In this document: positions 21,793-34,100 of the stretch, piece by piece
Position numbering within the stretch: position 1 is the stretch's first letter
Layout of the letters: each line of letters begins with the position of its first letter
DNA from: Owenia fusiformis
Lineage: Eukaryota > Annelida > Polychaeta > Sabellida > Oweniidae
Reading direction: 5' to 3'
NCBI GenBank assembly: GCA_903813345.2
Contig: CAIIXF020000001.1
Location: 56,251,885-56,315,884, forward strand
Length of the DNA stretch: 64,000 nucleotides
Position numbers and translations under genes: made by a program
The notes under the pieces: generated by a model
Told to the model about the DNA's origin: nothing
Databases searched by the model: none
What the model saw: the letters and a program-made list of their open reading frames with translations, nothing else

Positions 21793-23341
21793 TCAATTAT
21801 GAATACACTGTTCCTTCTCATCAAACCATGAGCTAATATTATATGATTTGTAGAGCAATGTATCTTCTCTTTTTTTATGTAGCAACATACAAAGTTTGCA
21901 AACATGGTCAGGGTCATAGAAACCACTCGAGGCTGATGTTTCATAATATACCTTCCATATAAAATATGAATTATATAGAACCTCATCCTGCGATACTTTT
22001 GTGATATATAAAGCCAAGTCTTTAACTGTTTTGAAGTCATCTGCGTTAATAAATGAGTTTGGAGGAAGATGTTTTCTGTAGTTAATTTTGGGTCCTCTTA
22101 CAATTGGAATTAAGTTTTTGCGAAATGCATTTTTCCAAAGTTTTTCCGTGATGTAGTCTTTGCAGTCAGCATTCTCTAGGGCAAGGTAAAACATATATGG
22201 GTGGGTTCCACCTATAAGTATAGAGCATATATGTACAGGGCCATGTAAGACATGTGGTTGTGTGCCATCTTAAAGTATAAATAATATATATGTACAGGAC
22301 TTAGTAAACATATGTGTAACACTATTTACACTAATTTTTACCATCTGAATAATTTCAGAAACCTAGTATGTTTGATATTAATGTTTACTTGCCTATAATA
22401 GAATGGAAATCAAATTGAAATATCATAAATTCAGGATTTGGTTAAAAAATCCAAGATACAGCTCCAATATGTGATATAAATGTCCAATATGTTTACTTAC
22501 ATTTTGTGAAATTTTCGCAAAGTTTTCCACATTGTCCAAATACATCCACATTTACGTGAGTCTTCAGTTCCTTCACGAAATCTTCCCTTTTGTTGGGTGT
22601 TTTACAATGGCTAACCATCCAGATTATTGTGCTACTATTACTAGTTTTATCTTGTCTATTTTCCTTGTAATAATTTCTATGTTTCATTAGTGTTTTTGAT
22701 ATTGGAATATATTTTCCATAAGGCAAAGGGACATCAGAATCCGATCTATAGGTGGCAGTCAGATTAAAAAACCCATCTAGTTCAGTTTTGTTCAGTCTTT
22801 TTGTGAAATAATCCCTTTTGGGGTTTTCTAATGTAAAGAAAACAAAGCTCTGCCAAGGGAAACGGATCTTTGGTAGAGTAGTTTTGTTAAAATCGTTTGA
22901 CCACATATGGAATACAACTGCATCACTTCTTGCTATTCCTTCTTGTGATTTATCATGGTGAAAGGTACACTGTTTAATTGGGCAAGATTCTAAATCTAAT
23001 GCATTTGTTGCTGAAATATTATATACTCTGTTGTAATATGTTGTCCATTGAAGAATTTTAATTTCTGTTGAAATGTTGATCTTTTTCATTTCATTGCTGT
23101 TTTTACTCTTGTTATTCCTTTGTGTTATTCTAATCGGCCCTTTGGTCACAGTGCTATTCTGTTGCCCTCCTTTTGTAGTTTTCTTGATGATGTTTTTTGA
23201 TGTAGTTTTTTGGTAGATGTACTTTGTAGACTTTTGTTGCCCTTTAAAAGGGGAGGCTGAAATGGTCCATCTGTCTTTGATATGTTCATTAAAATCACCA
23301 GCCATATTAATGTGAATGACAGGCAGAATATCAATACCTAA
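21793..23341 (-). CDS. Alpha-1,3-type fucosyltransferase (GT10), with a probable frameshift
   Basis: Two exons on the minus strand (23341-22501 and 22211-21793) join in phase 1, creating the cysteine in FTKCGTHPYMFYLALEN. GT10 enzymes move fucose from GDP-fucose onto N-acetylglucosamine of glycoproteins in the Golgi. Family signatures are FVFFTLENPKRDYF, the donor-site-like LTATYRSDSDVPLPYG, FYLALENADCKDYITEKLW and LPPNSFINADDFKTVKDLA; several N-glycosylation sequons are present. The oddity is at the N-terminus. The frame that leads into the catalytic domain has no membrane anchor, while the frame one base away encodes VLIFCLSFTLIWLVILMNI right after the acceptor, a textbook Golgi anchor, then stops at 23146. 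The two frames would join if one base is missing in the stem region, which has A6 runs. An upstream exon for the cytoplasmic tail was not found. This is either a sequence error or a broken gene. Confidence 0.8.
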
Positions 23342-23500
23342 AAGTAAAGCAATCAATCTATGCAGGCTTTGTTTGCAGAAAATGTTCGGTGTAGATCATA
23401 TGCATGCACAGTATGGAGTTAACGGTCAATTTGAATCTAAATCTTGGTAGTTATTTATTAAGCCACATTGGGTATTCAGTTTTATCCCATGGATGCAAGG

Positions 23501-23975
23501 ATATAGATCGAATATCACATGAAGATATATTTGATATATGGATCAAGATATCATATTTTAGCAAAAAATTCCCGAACCATTGAATATCACTTCTTCAAAT
23601 GTGATATTCGATGGTTTCAAAAGTGTTATTCGATGGTTTCAATTGTTGATAAACAACTTTCGAAACCATACTTTTAGATGTACTTTTACATGTAGATTTC
23701 AAATATGACATCACTTTGACTGAATTTTGAATGTTTAATGATGTAAATAAAGATTTTTTCTACTCACATCTAGTCTATTGTAATTATAGTTTGAAAAGTA
23801 TGTTCAAAGTATTATCTCCTTACCTTCTGATAGCACAGTTTCTTTGTGGCCATGATTTCAGCATGTTTTAGTCTGTTATGTGATTTCATTCTCTTGCCAA
23901 CATATCATTTTTTGCTAAAATATGATATCTTGATCCATATATCAAATATATCTTCATGTGATATTCGATCTATAT
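23501..23975. mobile_element. Foldback element with 69-bp perfect arms
   Basis: 23501-23569 is the exact reverse complement of 23907-23975 (core ATCGAATATCACATGAAGAT). The loop carries further dispersed repeat. 23640-23740 recurs inverted at 51920-52005 (shared AATCTACATGTAAAAGTACA on opposite strands). Perfect identity of the arms indicates a recent insertion or gene conversion. Confidence 0.75.
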
Positions 23976-23990
23976 GAACAAGTACTTCTG

Positions 23991-24205
23991 AGAGATGATA
24001 CCAAACTGCTGCAAGATAATACCAGACTGCCATGAGATGATACCAAACTGCTGCAAGATAATACCAGACTGCCATGAGATGATACCAAACTGCTGCAAGA
24101 TAATACCAGACTGCCATGAGATGATACCATACTGCTGCAAGATAATACCAGACTGCCATGAGATGATACCAAACTGCTGCAAGATAATACCAGATTGCCA
24201 TGATA
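23991..24205. repeat. Minisatellite, 42-bp unit (two 21-bp halves), about 5 copies
   Basis: Tandem units of 42 bp, each built from two related 21-mers: GATGATACCAAACTGCTGC and GATAATACCAGACTGCC with short tails. Copies are almost identical, so all frames stay open and give artificial repeat peptides. It directly abuts the foldback element on its left. Confidence 0.85.
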
Positions 24206-24432
24206 TACATGTACTACTAGATTACACAAAAATTCAAATTGCCCACATTTATTGTTGAAGTATCACTTTTTATGTTATTGCATTAATTTGTTTGAAATCG
24301 TACGAACAGCTAAGCATATAAGTTAACAATAATGTCGCTAAGATTCAAAATGACCGCCACATTTATTGTTGAAATATCAATTTCTATGTTATAAGTCAAA
24401 AAGTATCGCATTGATTTGAATGATATTGTATA

Positions 24433-26158
24433 CACGGGGGATAAGCAAAACGAGGGCGAAGCCACGGACTGCGACTTGCGTAATTCAAAACGAGGTTACA
24501 ACGCATTATAGCTGAACAATGGCGGTAAGTCCAAACTTAATTTGGAAGGCATGTTAGGATTTGGGGTAGATTATTGGTTTGGATATTCTACAGAATAGCT
24601 AGTATGTTCCAGTCGGTGATCAACATATTCATACTCCACCTGCAATGGCATTCTTGGTGCTCGGCTGTCCAATAGTTTAGCATGAACACAAATGAATTCG
24701 AAATCTGCCACAAAAAATGTAATTTTGTCAATATTTGTCCCTAATATACCGATTTAAACAAAGGAATCAGAAATGACATCGAATTAATATAATTATTCAT
24801 GTTCTGTTGTTACAATTACATCTTCGTGTGATATTTATTAAGCGGAAAACGTACAATTACATAGAAAATTGGAATTTATAATAGTCGCAGTCCATCCATC
24901 TGCCCAACGCAGTCCGCGACTCAGTGTTGCTTTATATCTGGAGCTGAACGCAATCACAGCCAAAGGTAGATAGCATGCACAGCACAATGTGTGTACAGGT
25001 GTGGCCGAAATGGAGCAACTTTGGACAAAATTGAATATAAAGGGCTATTTTAATAGACCTACGTACATCGTGTCTCAATCCATTCTGCAAATATATACAA
25101 GCTGTCAAATACAGCTGAAATCATGAATTTATGGTAGCTAGCAATATTGATGGACTGTTGGAAAGATCATCCAAAATTACATTAACTCACCAACTCTCCA
25201 ATTATTTGATATTTTCCTGATATCTTAAATACTAGTTAATGTACCCTTCCCCAACAGCTTTTATTGCATCATCAAAAAGTTAATTGTTTCGCATTTCTAC
25301 TTCTTATAAAAAGTCTCACCACTAAAGTTAATTGTTTCGCATTTCTACTTCTTATAAAAAGTCTCACCACTATCCAATTATCTATATATTTAACCCTATC
25401 CACAAATTGGTTTGTAATAAACATATTACGTTGTCATCTTGCGCTCGACTGTTCTGCCAAATACGCTATTGAATTGCCATATTTCTAGGTCTTAAACGAT
25501 ACAATATAGCAATTTGGGACATTGATTCAGGTGATAGATATATGTTAATCAACGTAACTTTGAATGATAATCTGGATGCTGACTTTCTTTTCCTGAAACA
25601 ATAATAGCGTAGGAATATAGTTTACACTATCTTATTTATTTCGTGTTCGCGGCTGGACTGCGTTGCTTAGAATATCAATGGAGGCTGTGTTGCGTTGTTG
25701 AAATAGCTTTGTTTACTGGACTGCGTCCACTATGAATGCGCAGTTTGAATCTAATTTTCTCCTCATGAACACATTCTATTATCAAATCATTTTCACGAAT
25801 TATACTCGGAGCCTCAACTAACCTTTAGATATCAGAAACGTGTTCAAACTCCTTTCAAATGTATAGTAAATTAAATAATATGCACATATTTTACAGGTAA
25901 AATCAGAACTTTGCTACTGTTTTAGCTTGATCTGGACAACTGCTTATTTTCTTATCTACAGACCAACAGTAGATACAGAGTAATATTTTGGTCACCGATT
26001 AGACACTACGATAGCATTTAAAATACCTGGATTTCTCTATTTTGTCTGAAGAAGCAGAAGGCACTGCCGGATGTCCCTCCATTTTGGCGCTGGACTGCGG
26101 TGTAAAGTTACGCGAGTCGCAGTCCGTGGCTTCGCCCTCGTTTTGCTTATCCCCCGTG
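24433..26158. mobile_element. 1.7-kb transposon with CAC...GTG ends and 5-bp target duplication
   Basis: Starts CACGGGGGATAAGCAAAACG and ends with its complement. The arms match for about 50 bp with one mismatch (G/A...GACTTGCGTAA against GACTCGCGTAA). GTATA flanks both sides (24428-24432 and 26159-26163). The motif GGACTGCG, present in the terminal arms, recurs inside at about 25650, 25718 and 26093, and as CGCAGTCC near 24909, as expected of subterminal transposase-binding sites. No transposase is visible. A 48-bp tandem duplication lies at 25277-25373. Confidence 0.8.
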
Positions 26159-26509
26159 GTATAGGCAGCAACGTTAACAACAATGTCTATAGACCTTGTA
26201 AAATGAAAAATGGCCACCATTTTTATTGCTGAAATATTATGTTATCAGCTCTCTTTGGTCATTACTTCTTATGGTGTCAATCAATTTTCTTGAAATTTTA
26301 CATCTACCATACTTTTCAAATAAACAGTAAAATAGTATCATGGGTATGGGCTCACATGGTGATAGTGCAGTACTGTATTATTAACCTATAGCTGTCTGTA
26401 TAATTAAGCAAAGTGAAAACCTTTGTTGATTTAGCTTTCATTTTTTATCTGACTATTAACATCTAAAGGAATACCATTTTTTGCAAAAAAAGAGAATTCA
26501 TTGGTGATT

Positions 26510-28166
26510 TAATGACAACATGCTATCTTTTTAACAGCCTATTCAATATAATAAATCTGTATTAATGACAACATTCTATCTATGATACAGTTTATTCTAT
26601 ATCATAAATATGTAGTAATGACAACATTAAATCCATGATGCACTGTATTCTCATTCACAAATCTGTAGTTTAATGAAATCATTCTAATTCTGGGTTATAC
26701 AGTTCATCCTCTACCATAAATATATCAGTCCATTCCCTATCATAAACATGTAGTAATGCCATCATTCTGTGGACGATGCAGTCAATCTCTGTCATGATGT
26801 TAGTTGTTATGACAACATTCTGCGTATGATACAGTTCATTCTCTTGCACAAATCTGTACTTATTCCGGGTTATACAGTTCATTCTCTATCATAAATCTAT
26901 AGTAGTGACATCATTCTGTGTGTGGAACAGTTCATTCTCTATCATAACTCTATAGTAGTGAAATTATTCTGTGTATGATACAGCTCATTCTCTACCATAA
27001 ATCTATAGTAGTGACATCATTCTGTGTGTGGTACAGTTCATTCTCTATCATAAATCTATAGTAGTGACATCATTCTGTCTGGGTACAGTTCATTCTCTAT
27101 CATAAATCTATAGTAGTGATATCATTCTGTGTGTGGTACAGTTCATTCTCTATCATAAATCTATAGTAGTGACATCGTTTCTGTGTGTGGTACAGTTCAT
27201 TCTCTATCATAAATCTATAGCAGTGACATCATTCTGTGTGTGGTACAGTTCATTCTCTATCATAAATCTATAGTAGTGACATCATTCTGTGTGTGGTACA
27301 GTTCATTCTCTATCATAAATCTATAGTAGTGACATCATTCTGTGTGTTATACAGTTCATTCTCTATCACAAATCTGTTGTTATGACATCATTCTTTGTGT
27401 TATACAGTTCATTCTCAATCATAAATCTGTAGTAGAGACATCATTCTGTGTGTTATACAGTTCATTCTCTATCACAAATCTGTTGTTATGACATCATTCT
27501 TTGTGTTATACAGTTCATTCTCAATCATAAATCTATAGTAGTGACATCATTCTGTGTGTGGTACAGTTCATTCTCTATCATAAATCTGTAGTAGTCACAT
27601 CATTCTGTGTGTGGTACAGTTCATTCTCTATCACAAATCTATAGTAGTGACATCGTTTCTGTGTGTGGTACAGTTCATTCTCTATCATAAATCTATAGTA
27701 GTGACATCGTTTCTGTGTGTGGTACAGTTCATTCTCTATCATAAATCTATAGCAGTGACATCATTCTGTGTGTGGTACAGTTCATTCTCTATCATAACTC
27801 TATAGTAGTGACATCGTTTCTGTGTGTGGTACAGTTCATTCTCTATCATAAATCTATAGCAGTGACATCATTCTGTGTGTGGTACAGTTCATTCTTTATC
27901 ATAAATCTATAGTAGTGACATCATTCTGTGTGTGGTACAGTTCATTCTCTATCATAAATCTATAGTAGTGACATCATTCTGTGTGTTATACAGTTCATTC
28001 TTTATCACAAATCTGTTGTTATGACATCATTCTTTGTGTTATACAGTTCATTCTCAATCATAAATCTGTAGTAGTGACATCATTCTGTGTGTTATACAGT
28101 TCATTCTCTATCATAAATCTGTAGTAGTCACATCATTCTGTGTGTGGTACAGTTCATTCTCTATCA
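26510..28166. repeat. Minisatellite, 53-bp unit, about 30 copies, overlapping the 3' end of the lectin-receptor gene
   Basis: Units of 53 bp share TACAGTTCATTCTCTATCAT and AAATCTATAGTAGTGACATC. Copies are nearly identical in the middle and decay leftward of 26.8 kb. Variant units (TGTTATGACATCATTCTTTG) recur as blocks at about 27340, 27450 and 27985, a higher-order pattern from block duplication. The rightmost unit is inside the coding exon that ends at 28111. Confidence 0.9.
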
Positions 28167-31100
28167 TGTCCACCACTGCATCAAGTGTCTCTCTATCGCT
28201 ACTCTCTGTCTCAAGAGTTGATGTTGAGGACCTTATTGTTGATGGTGTTGAAGACCTGGAGTGGTCACTGAATGCTATATCATCATAATGATTGGTCCCT
28301 GTATGCTTTATTATGTGTGTGGGATTATTGGACTGTACAAGTACATTCTTCAAGACATCTGGTGTCTGTGGACGCTCTTTCATACCATCATGTTCATTAT
28401 ATTTTGATTTTTGTGGAGGATCATCATGTAAGGTCTCATAGAAGTGATTCAGTTTGTGATCATTATCATCAGGGGCAACTGTGTCATCATACACATTGTC
28501 ATAGCAACTAGGTGTAGGATATGGGAATGGATCTGCATTTTCAGGATTTCCCTGAGCTGGTAGATTTCCCGCATGCTTCACTCTATATTTCAATGTCACT
28601 TTCTTTAAAGGAGGCTTTGGACAGTTATGATTTACTTGAGACTTTGTTGAATAACCTCGGAAAAGAGTTGCAGAATTAGGCAATGTGCTATCTGTATCCC
28701 CCATTTCCATGTATTCATCTTCTTCTTTAGAGGATGTAGAATTCAACAGGCAACGATTCTGAGACCTCCGTCGTTTCGAGTTTTTCACAGGGACCTTTGG
28801 GTGTGGTCTCAATGTGGCTGGAGCTGCTACGATAATGGGGCTGTCTGTTGAGCATTGGTACAATGGGTTCTCCTGCAGTCTGTGATGGATGATGGTTGAC
28901 TGGACCAGCCTTGGCTCTTGTATGCTAACTCTATTCCTACAATTACAAATACACATGTTGTGATACAATGCAAATAAAGTTCTTCACTCTTACTTTACTC
29001 AATTTGAAATTATTTGATTTGGTAATTTTAGCAATTTCCAGAACATTTGAGAAGAATTTATTTGATCAATGACTTAGTATTTGATTGGATGAATTTTGAT
29101 GGTCAAATTCAGTCTTTCATGGCATGTTTGGATAAAAAAAGTATAAGGTCATGATTATATTAATTAAGAGGTTTTCATACTGCTAGCTTTCCACCAATGG
29201 ATTATTAAGACCTTATATACATCAGTTAGCTGTAGATGATACCTTATCCTTTCGTGTTATTTATGAAGTCTTCTACCCAACAAAAAATGAGGTATCTTCT
29301 GTCATGGGGAATATTATATCTTATAAGTTATCTAGATACCTCCTCCAGGCCCCATAGTGATAAAAAATCATTTGAGTAAATGATAGATTTCTTATGCGTT
29401 GTAATTGATTTCTAAATACATCCCTGGATTAAATACCACACTTGGTGTTTTTGCAATAAAATTCTTGTTCTTTTGGTAAATCTTCAATATTTTTCATATT
29501 TGTGACTCCTTTTATAAATTTATCCACATGATTTTTTTTATCTGTCTTGAACTGGAGATGGAGTTCTTCTAACACACATGCCTTGACTCTTCTCTAAAAA
29601 ATTAAAGGGGTGCCATAAACTTCTTTACTCCATTTTTCATTTCTTTTAATCAATCTTATATGTGTCATTAAAGTCTGATGTCGCTGTGTCCTAGATTCTG
29701 AACATATACATGTAAGCAGTAAATTCATACTTGCATCATTGTATTTTGTGCCACTGGTTGTTACTACATGCTTCAAAACAAATATCATGAACTTCTAGCA
29801 CTGTTAATATACCTACCTTATTTTTATACAGTAGAAGAATATGCCAAGAGCTACACCCCCCAGGAGTACAGCAACGGTGACACCCACTAGAACGCCCGCA
29901 GCAAACTTGATAGATGTATTATGGAGATCATCAATTGAAACACGTAGGCTGGAATTCCCAGTGTCTGATTTCCCTGTGTCTGAAAAGTCGTGAGATTCAC
30001 ATAAATAATGAGTTGTAAATTTGGGTCTGAGAAAAGGTATCAGACTCTCCAAAACAAAAGGTATCATACTTTCCAAAACATGAAGGTATCAGACTCCCCA
30101 AAGCATTCCGCAAAGCATAAGGTATCAGACTCCCCAATAAGACTCCCCAAAGCATTCCGCAAAGCATAAGGTATCAGACTCTCCAAAGCATTCCGCAAAG
30201 CATAAGGTATCAGACTCCCCAAAGCATTCCGCAAAGCATAAGGTATCAGACTCCCCAAAGCATTCCGCAAAGCATAAGGTATCAGACTCCCCAAAGCATT
30301 CCGCAAAGCATAAGGTATCAGACTCCCCAAAGCATTCCGCAAAGCATAAGGTATCAGACTCCCCAAAGCATTCCGCAAAGCATAAGGTATCAGACTCCCC
30401 AAAGCATTCCGCAAAGCATAAGGTATCAGACTCCCCAAAGCATTCCGCAAAGCATAAGGTATCAGACTCTCCAAAACACACTAAGGTATCAGACTTCCCA
30501 AAACAAGGTGTAAGATTTCCCAAAACATAAACTTTAGGTATCATACTTCTCAAAACATAAGGTATATGACTGAGATTCCCCAAAATATAAGGTATAAGAT
30601 TCCCCAAAATATAGGTAACAGGACAACAGATTGCAGGATTGTAAAACACTGTAACTTTTATGGCAAAATAAGTTCTATTGATTACGTAATATTTCCAGAT
30701 ATTATGGGATTTCTTATACCAGGGCCAATTGTCTTCTGTTTTTCAGAAGGCTGTCCTCCAAACATTGCCCAAAGTGCTTTTTATAATCATCAATAAACAT
30801 AAAATATACCATTAGATTGTAGTACAAAATACATTTTTATGTTGTATTGAAGATGTAAATTGGTAAAAAGGCTAGAATTTTGGATACAACCCTAAAGATA
30901 AAATAATCAGTTATCAGCTCACCAGACATATTGCTGATTGTTCCCTTGAGTTTGATGTTCTCTTCTAGTTCTTTTTGCTCCTTTGTTGCATTCTTTGGAG
31001 TTTGGTCCCAACCTGCTGTAGTCACCTCTTCCACTTTATCAACGGGAGTAGAATCTGGTCTGTGAGGCTGACTTGTTGAGCTTGATATGTTAAATATTGC

Positions 31101-34100
31101 GAATGCTGTCAATGTTCCAAAACTGGAACTGTTTTGATTTTGATCTGAGGGTGTTTTTGTGCGTACATCTGATGTTGTTGATGACTCTGTTAAAGGTTGT
31201 TTTGTTGTATTAATATTGAATGATGTTGAATGTGTTAATGATTCAATTATCAAGTCTGTCATGTTGTTTAAAGTTGTATTATACATAGGCATATTAGTTT
31301 GTTTTTCTATGCGGACTGTTGAATCTGTTATTATTGCTGGTGATGGTCTAGCTGTTACACTAGGTGTTGTTGAACTAGTTGATATGGAATTTTCATGTGT
31401 ATCTGTAGCTTGTGTTGTCTTAGTTGGATTGGGCCCTTTAGTTGTTGTGATTGTTTTTGTTGTTTCTGTTGTTGGAGAAGTGATGCTTGTTGTAGTCGAC
31501 AGGCTTGTTGTTGTAGAAGAGAGGCTTGTTGTTCTAGTGGAGAGGCTTGTTACTGTCGTGGCAAGACTCGTTGGAGCAGTAGTTAGAGAACGGATCACAC
31601 CTGAAGTAATAAAATACTAAGATAAAAGAGACAGTTTATGAGAGAATCATTAACTTTACGAAGTTTCTGTAAATACACTCCTGGTTAATAAAAGAATGAA
31701 AATAATCTTGTTATTGACATAAGCTCATTTATTGCAGTGACGCACAAACAACAAAACAATAAGGTATAATTAATGACGTCAAAGCTAGAACACATATGTC
31801 ACAGAAAAGCAGCATTTACTCTGATACACCGGTAAATATAATCTTGATGAATTGATATATGCCCATACTTTACAATGTAAAATACAGTTTTAAAATTGAT
31901 CAGAAACTTTGATTTTTTAGTTAGTCTCCTGGTGGTGGAACTTGTAACAAACTTAAAGCAACTAGGTAATTTGCTTCCTAATGTGTGTGTATAAGCTAGA
32001 CTATTCTGGGTGACTGTGATGAACCAAATCTTGCCCAACTATTGTTTGTTTCCTTATTCCATCATTATATAAAGTTAAGTTAACCTACTTCCTGACACGC
32101 ATTCACCAACAGTGTTGTTCCATTGGGTGCCTTCACATCTGAGGACTCGGCCTTGGACCTGAGACTCCAGAAAAGCAAAGGTTGAATCACAAAGAACAAT
32201 CACTGTGTTCTTTGGTTCCCTCCTCAGCCGGGTAATTGCAGCATTGATAGGCGGTTTCAGGAATGGACACCCTATAGCTACAGTGAGAAAACATAAAGGC
32301 CAACATAACAACAAGCAAAACAAAGCAATTGTCTATAAATCAGATACACAGTATTAAACTATTCTTGTGCATTCAACATCCTTACACAAAATTAGAAAAC
32401 TTACAAAGAAAGCTAATTTAAATGGTTTTCAATATGCTTCAACACAGTAATATATGATAAGAATATCATGAATGGTGTAAATATTCAACATTTAACCTAT
32501 TAATTGTAAAATTGCAATAATAGTGTTAATATTGGTTTTAACAACAAACTGTTATGGAAAATACTAAATATGGCATTGAGAACAAATTGAACACTTGCAG
32601 TGCCATCTTTATAATTGCACAGAAATAAATTCAACCATGTACCTTCATAGTATATCAGTACACCCCTGTTGTTACGTCCAAGTGTTGTGATTAGACGCAG
32701 GTTGGCAGAGCTGCTCAAAACAACAATATCAGAGAGCAAATTATTGGCACATTCTGCGAATGGGTGATTTACGTGATCATTAACCGTCAATCTGTTCATG
32801 CACTGCGAGTCCCCCTGGTGATCATGTGCAACTATACCAGTGTCGAAGTCTAAGAGTTTAAGGTTGATTTGTTGACCTGGTTTGACGTAGATATTCCAGG
32901 AACAGTTAAACTGGTTCTTGACTGGTTGTCTGTATGTTGTTGCATAATGAGGTGAGGCTAGGTATCCCTGTTGACCATATATTGTGATGTTCTTCTCATT
33001 GCATTCATAACTAACAAAGGCTTCTAGAAACAAATAAAATTAACTACAGTGTTCTTTGTGGGCTCATTCCACCTTTTTATTGTCATTGAATTATAAGTAA
33101 ATCATACAGCCCATTAAAAATTAAACCAAATATAAAGAGATTCATAAAGAACCTGTTGATATCAGATTAACATGTACTTGTATTTCTACCTGCCAAACAC
33201 TTGTATTTCACTTCCAGATTTTCCTCTCCACTACACGGATTACCGAATCTTGCGCTGTCCACTTGTACCTCACAGGAGCGTTTCCCAGCACACATTTTGC
33301 TCAGTTTCTGCCTCACATCTGCTGGATTACACTGTGTGGCAATTGTCACCTCACATTGGTTCTCTATTCTACCATAGAGGGCACTCTTGATGACGATGAT
33401 GCGACCGTCTCCACAGTTCACTGTGAAAGGAAGTTTGTTGCAGACTATTCGTGTGATAAAGCCATCTTCTACAATATAAAGTGGAATGATACATGGATAT
33501 AGAGAACATGAATAAGGACCAATATAAGAGATGAGAAATGTATGGACTTCCAATGGACTCTCCTCCTCATTAACACACTCATCAGTTTTAACTATTATAT
33601 GTTTAACAGTGGTTGTACCTGCATCATTTTTCACCTCTGCTTGCATGGCCAAGTTAGCCATGGTCACCCTCCTATCATGTAGATTCAGGTTTAACACTCC
33701 AGTTTGCATGTTCTCATTATATAACCCTGCACGGACAGTCATGTACAAATCACTCTGAAATGTTATTGTTGTTTCATTGGTTTCCATAGCAACTGGGCTT
33801 TGCTTTGTTTTCCATGAGTGGTGAATCCCTAGAAAATCTCCCTCTCTGACCTCAATCTGTTTTGAGGGTGGTATGTAAACAGACTGGAGGCCCTTCCCTG
33901 CAGGAGGCAGTAGATTCTGCCCGACCATGTGGTAGTAGTTCTCGGGGGCATTACTAGGGTGGCGCCACACTCCAGCAAAGACAGCAGAGATACTATTGAC
34001 GCGATAGTAGTGCCACGCAGTGATGACGCCATCACAGCGGAATGTGTTGTTCAACATAAGGTAGACCTGGTTTGTGGCCCGTGATGCGAGCTTACCAGGG

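Noticed and set aside
23995-24204. Regular repeats resembling a CRISPR array or repeat protein
   Set aside because: The 42-bp units are contiguous with no unique spacers, and the open frames are a by-product of near-identical tandem copies. It is a minisatellite.
27611-27805. Repeat peptide on the plus strand in the 53-bp array
   Set aside because: A by-product of the array; 53 is not a multiple of three, so the frame holds only over a few units with indels.
30064-30649. Two long minus-strand frames (136 and 174 codons) as protein-coding genes
   Set aside because: They are translations of the 36-bp minisatellite in an intron whose flanking exons already join in phase. No independent start context or splice sites.
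31159-31620. 153-codon plus-strand frame
   Set aside because: Antisense shadow of the Thr/Ser-rich mucin exon; its Val-rich composition is what the complement of ACT/ACA codons gives.
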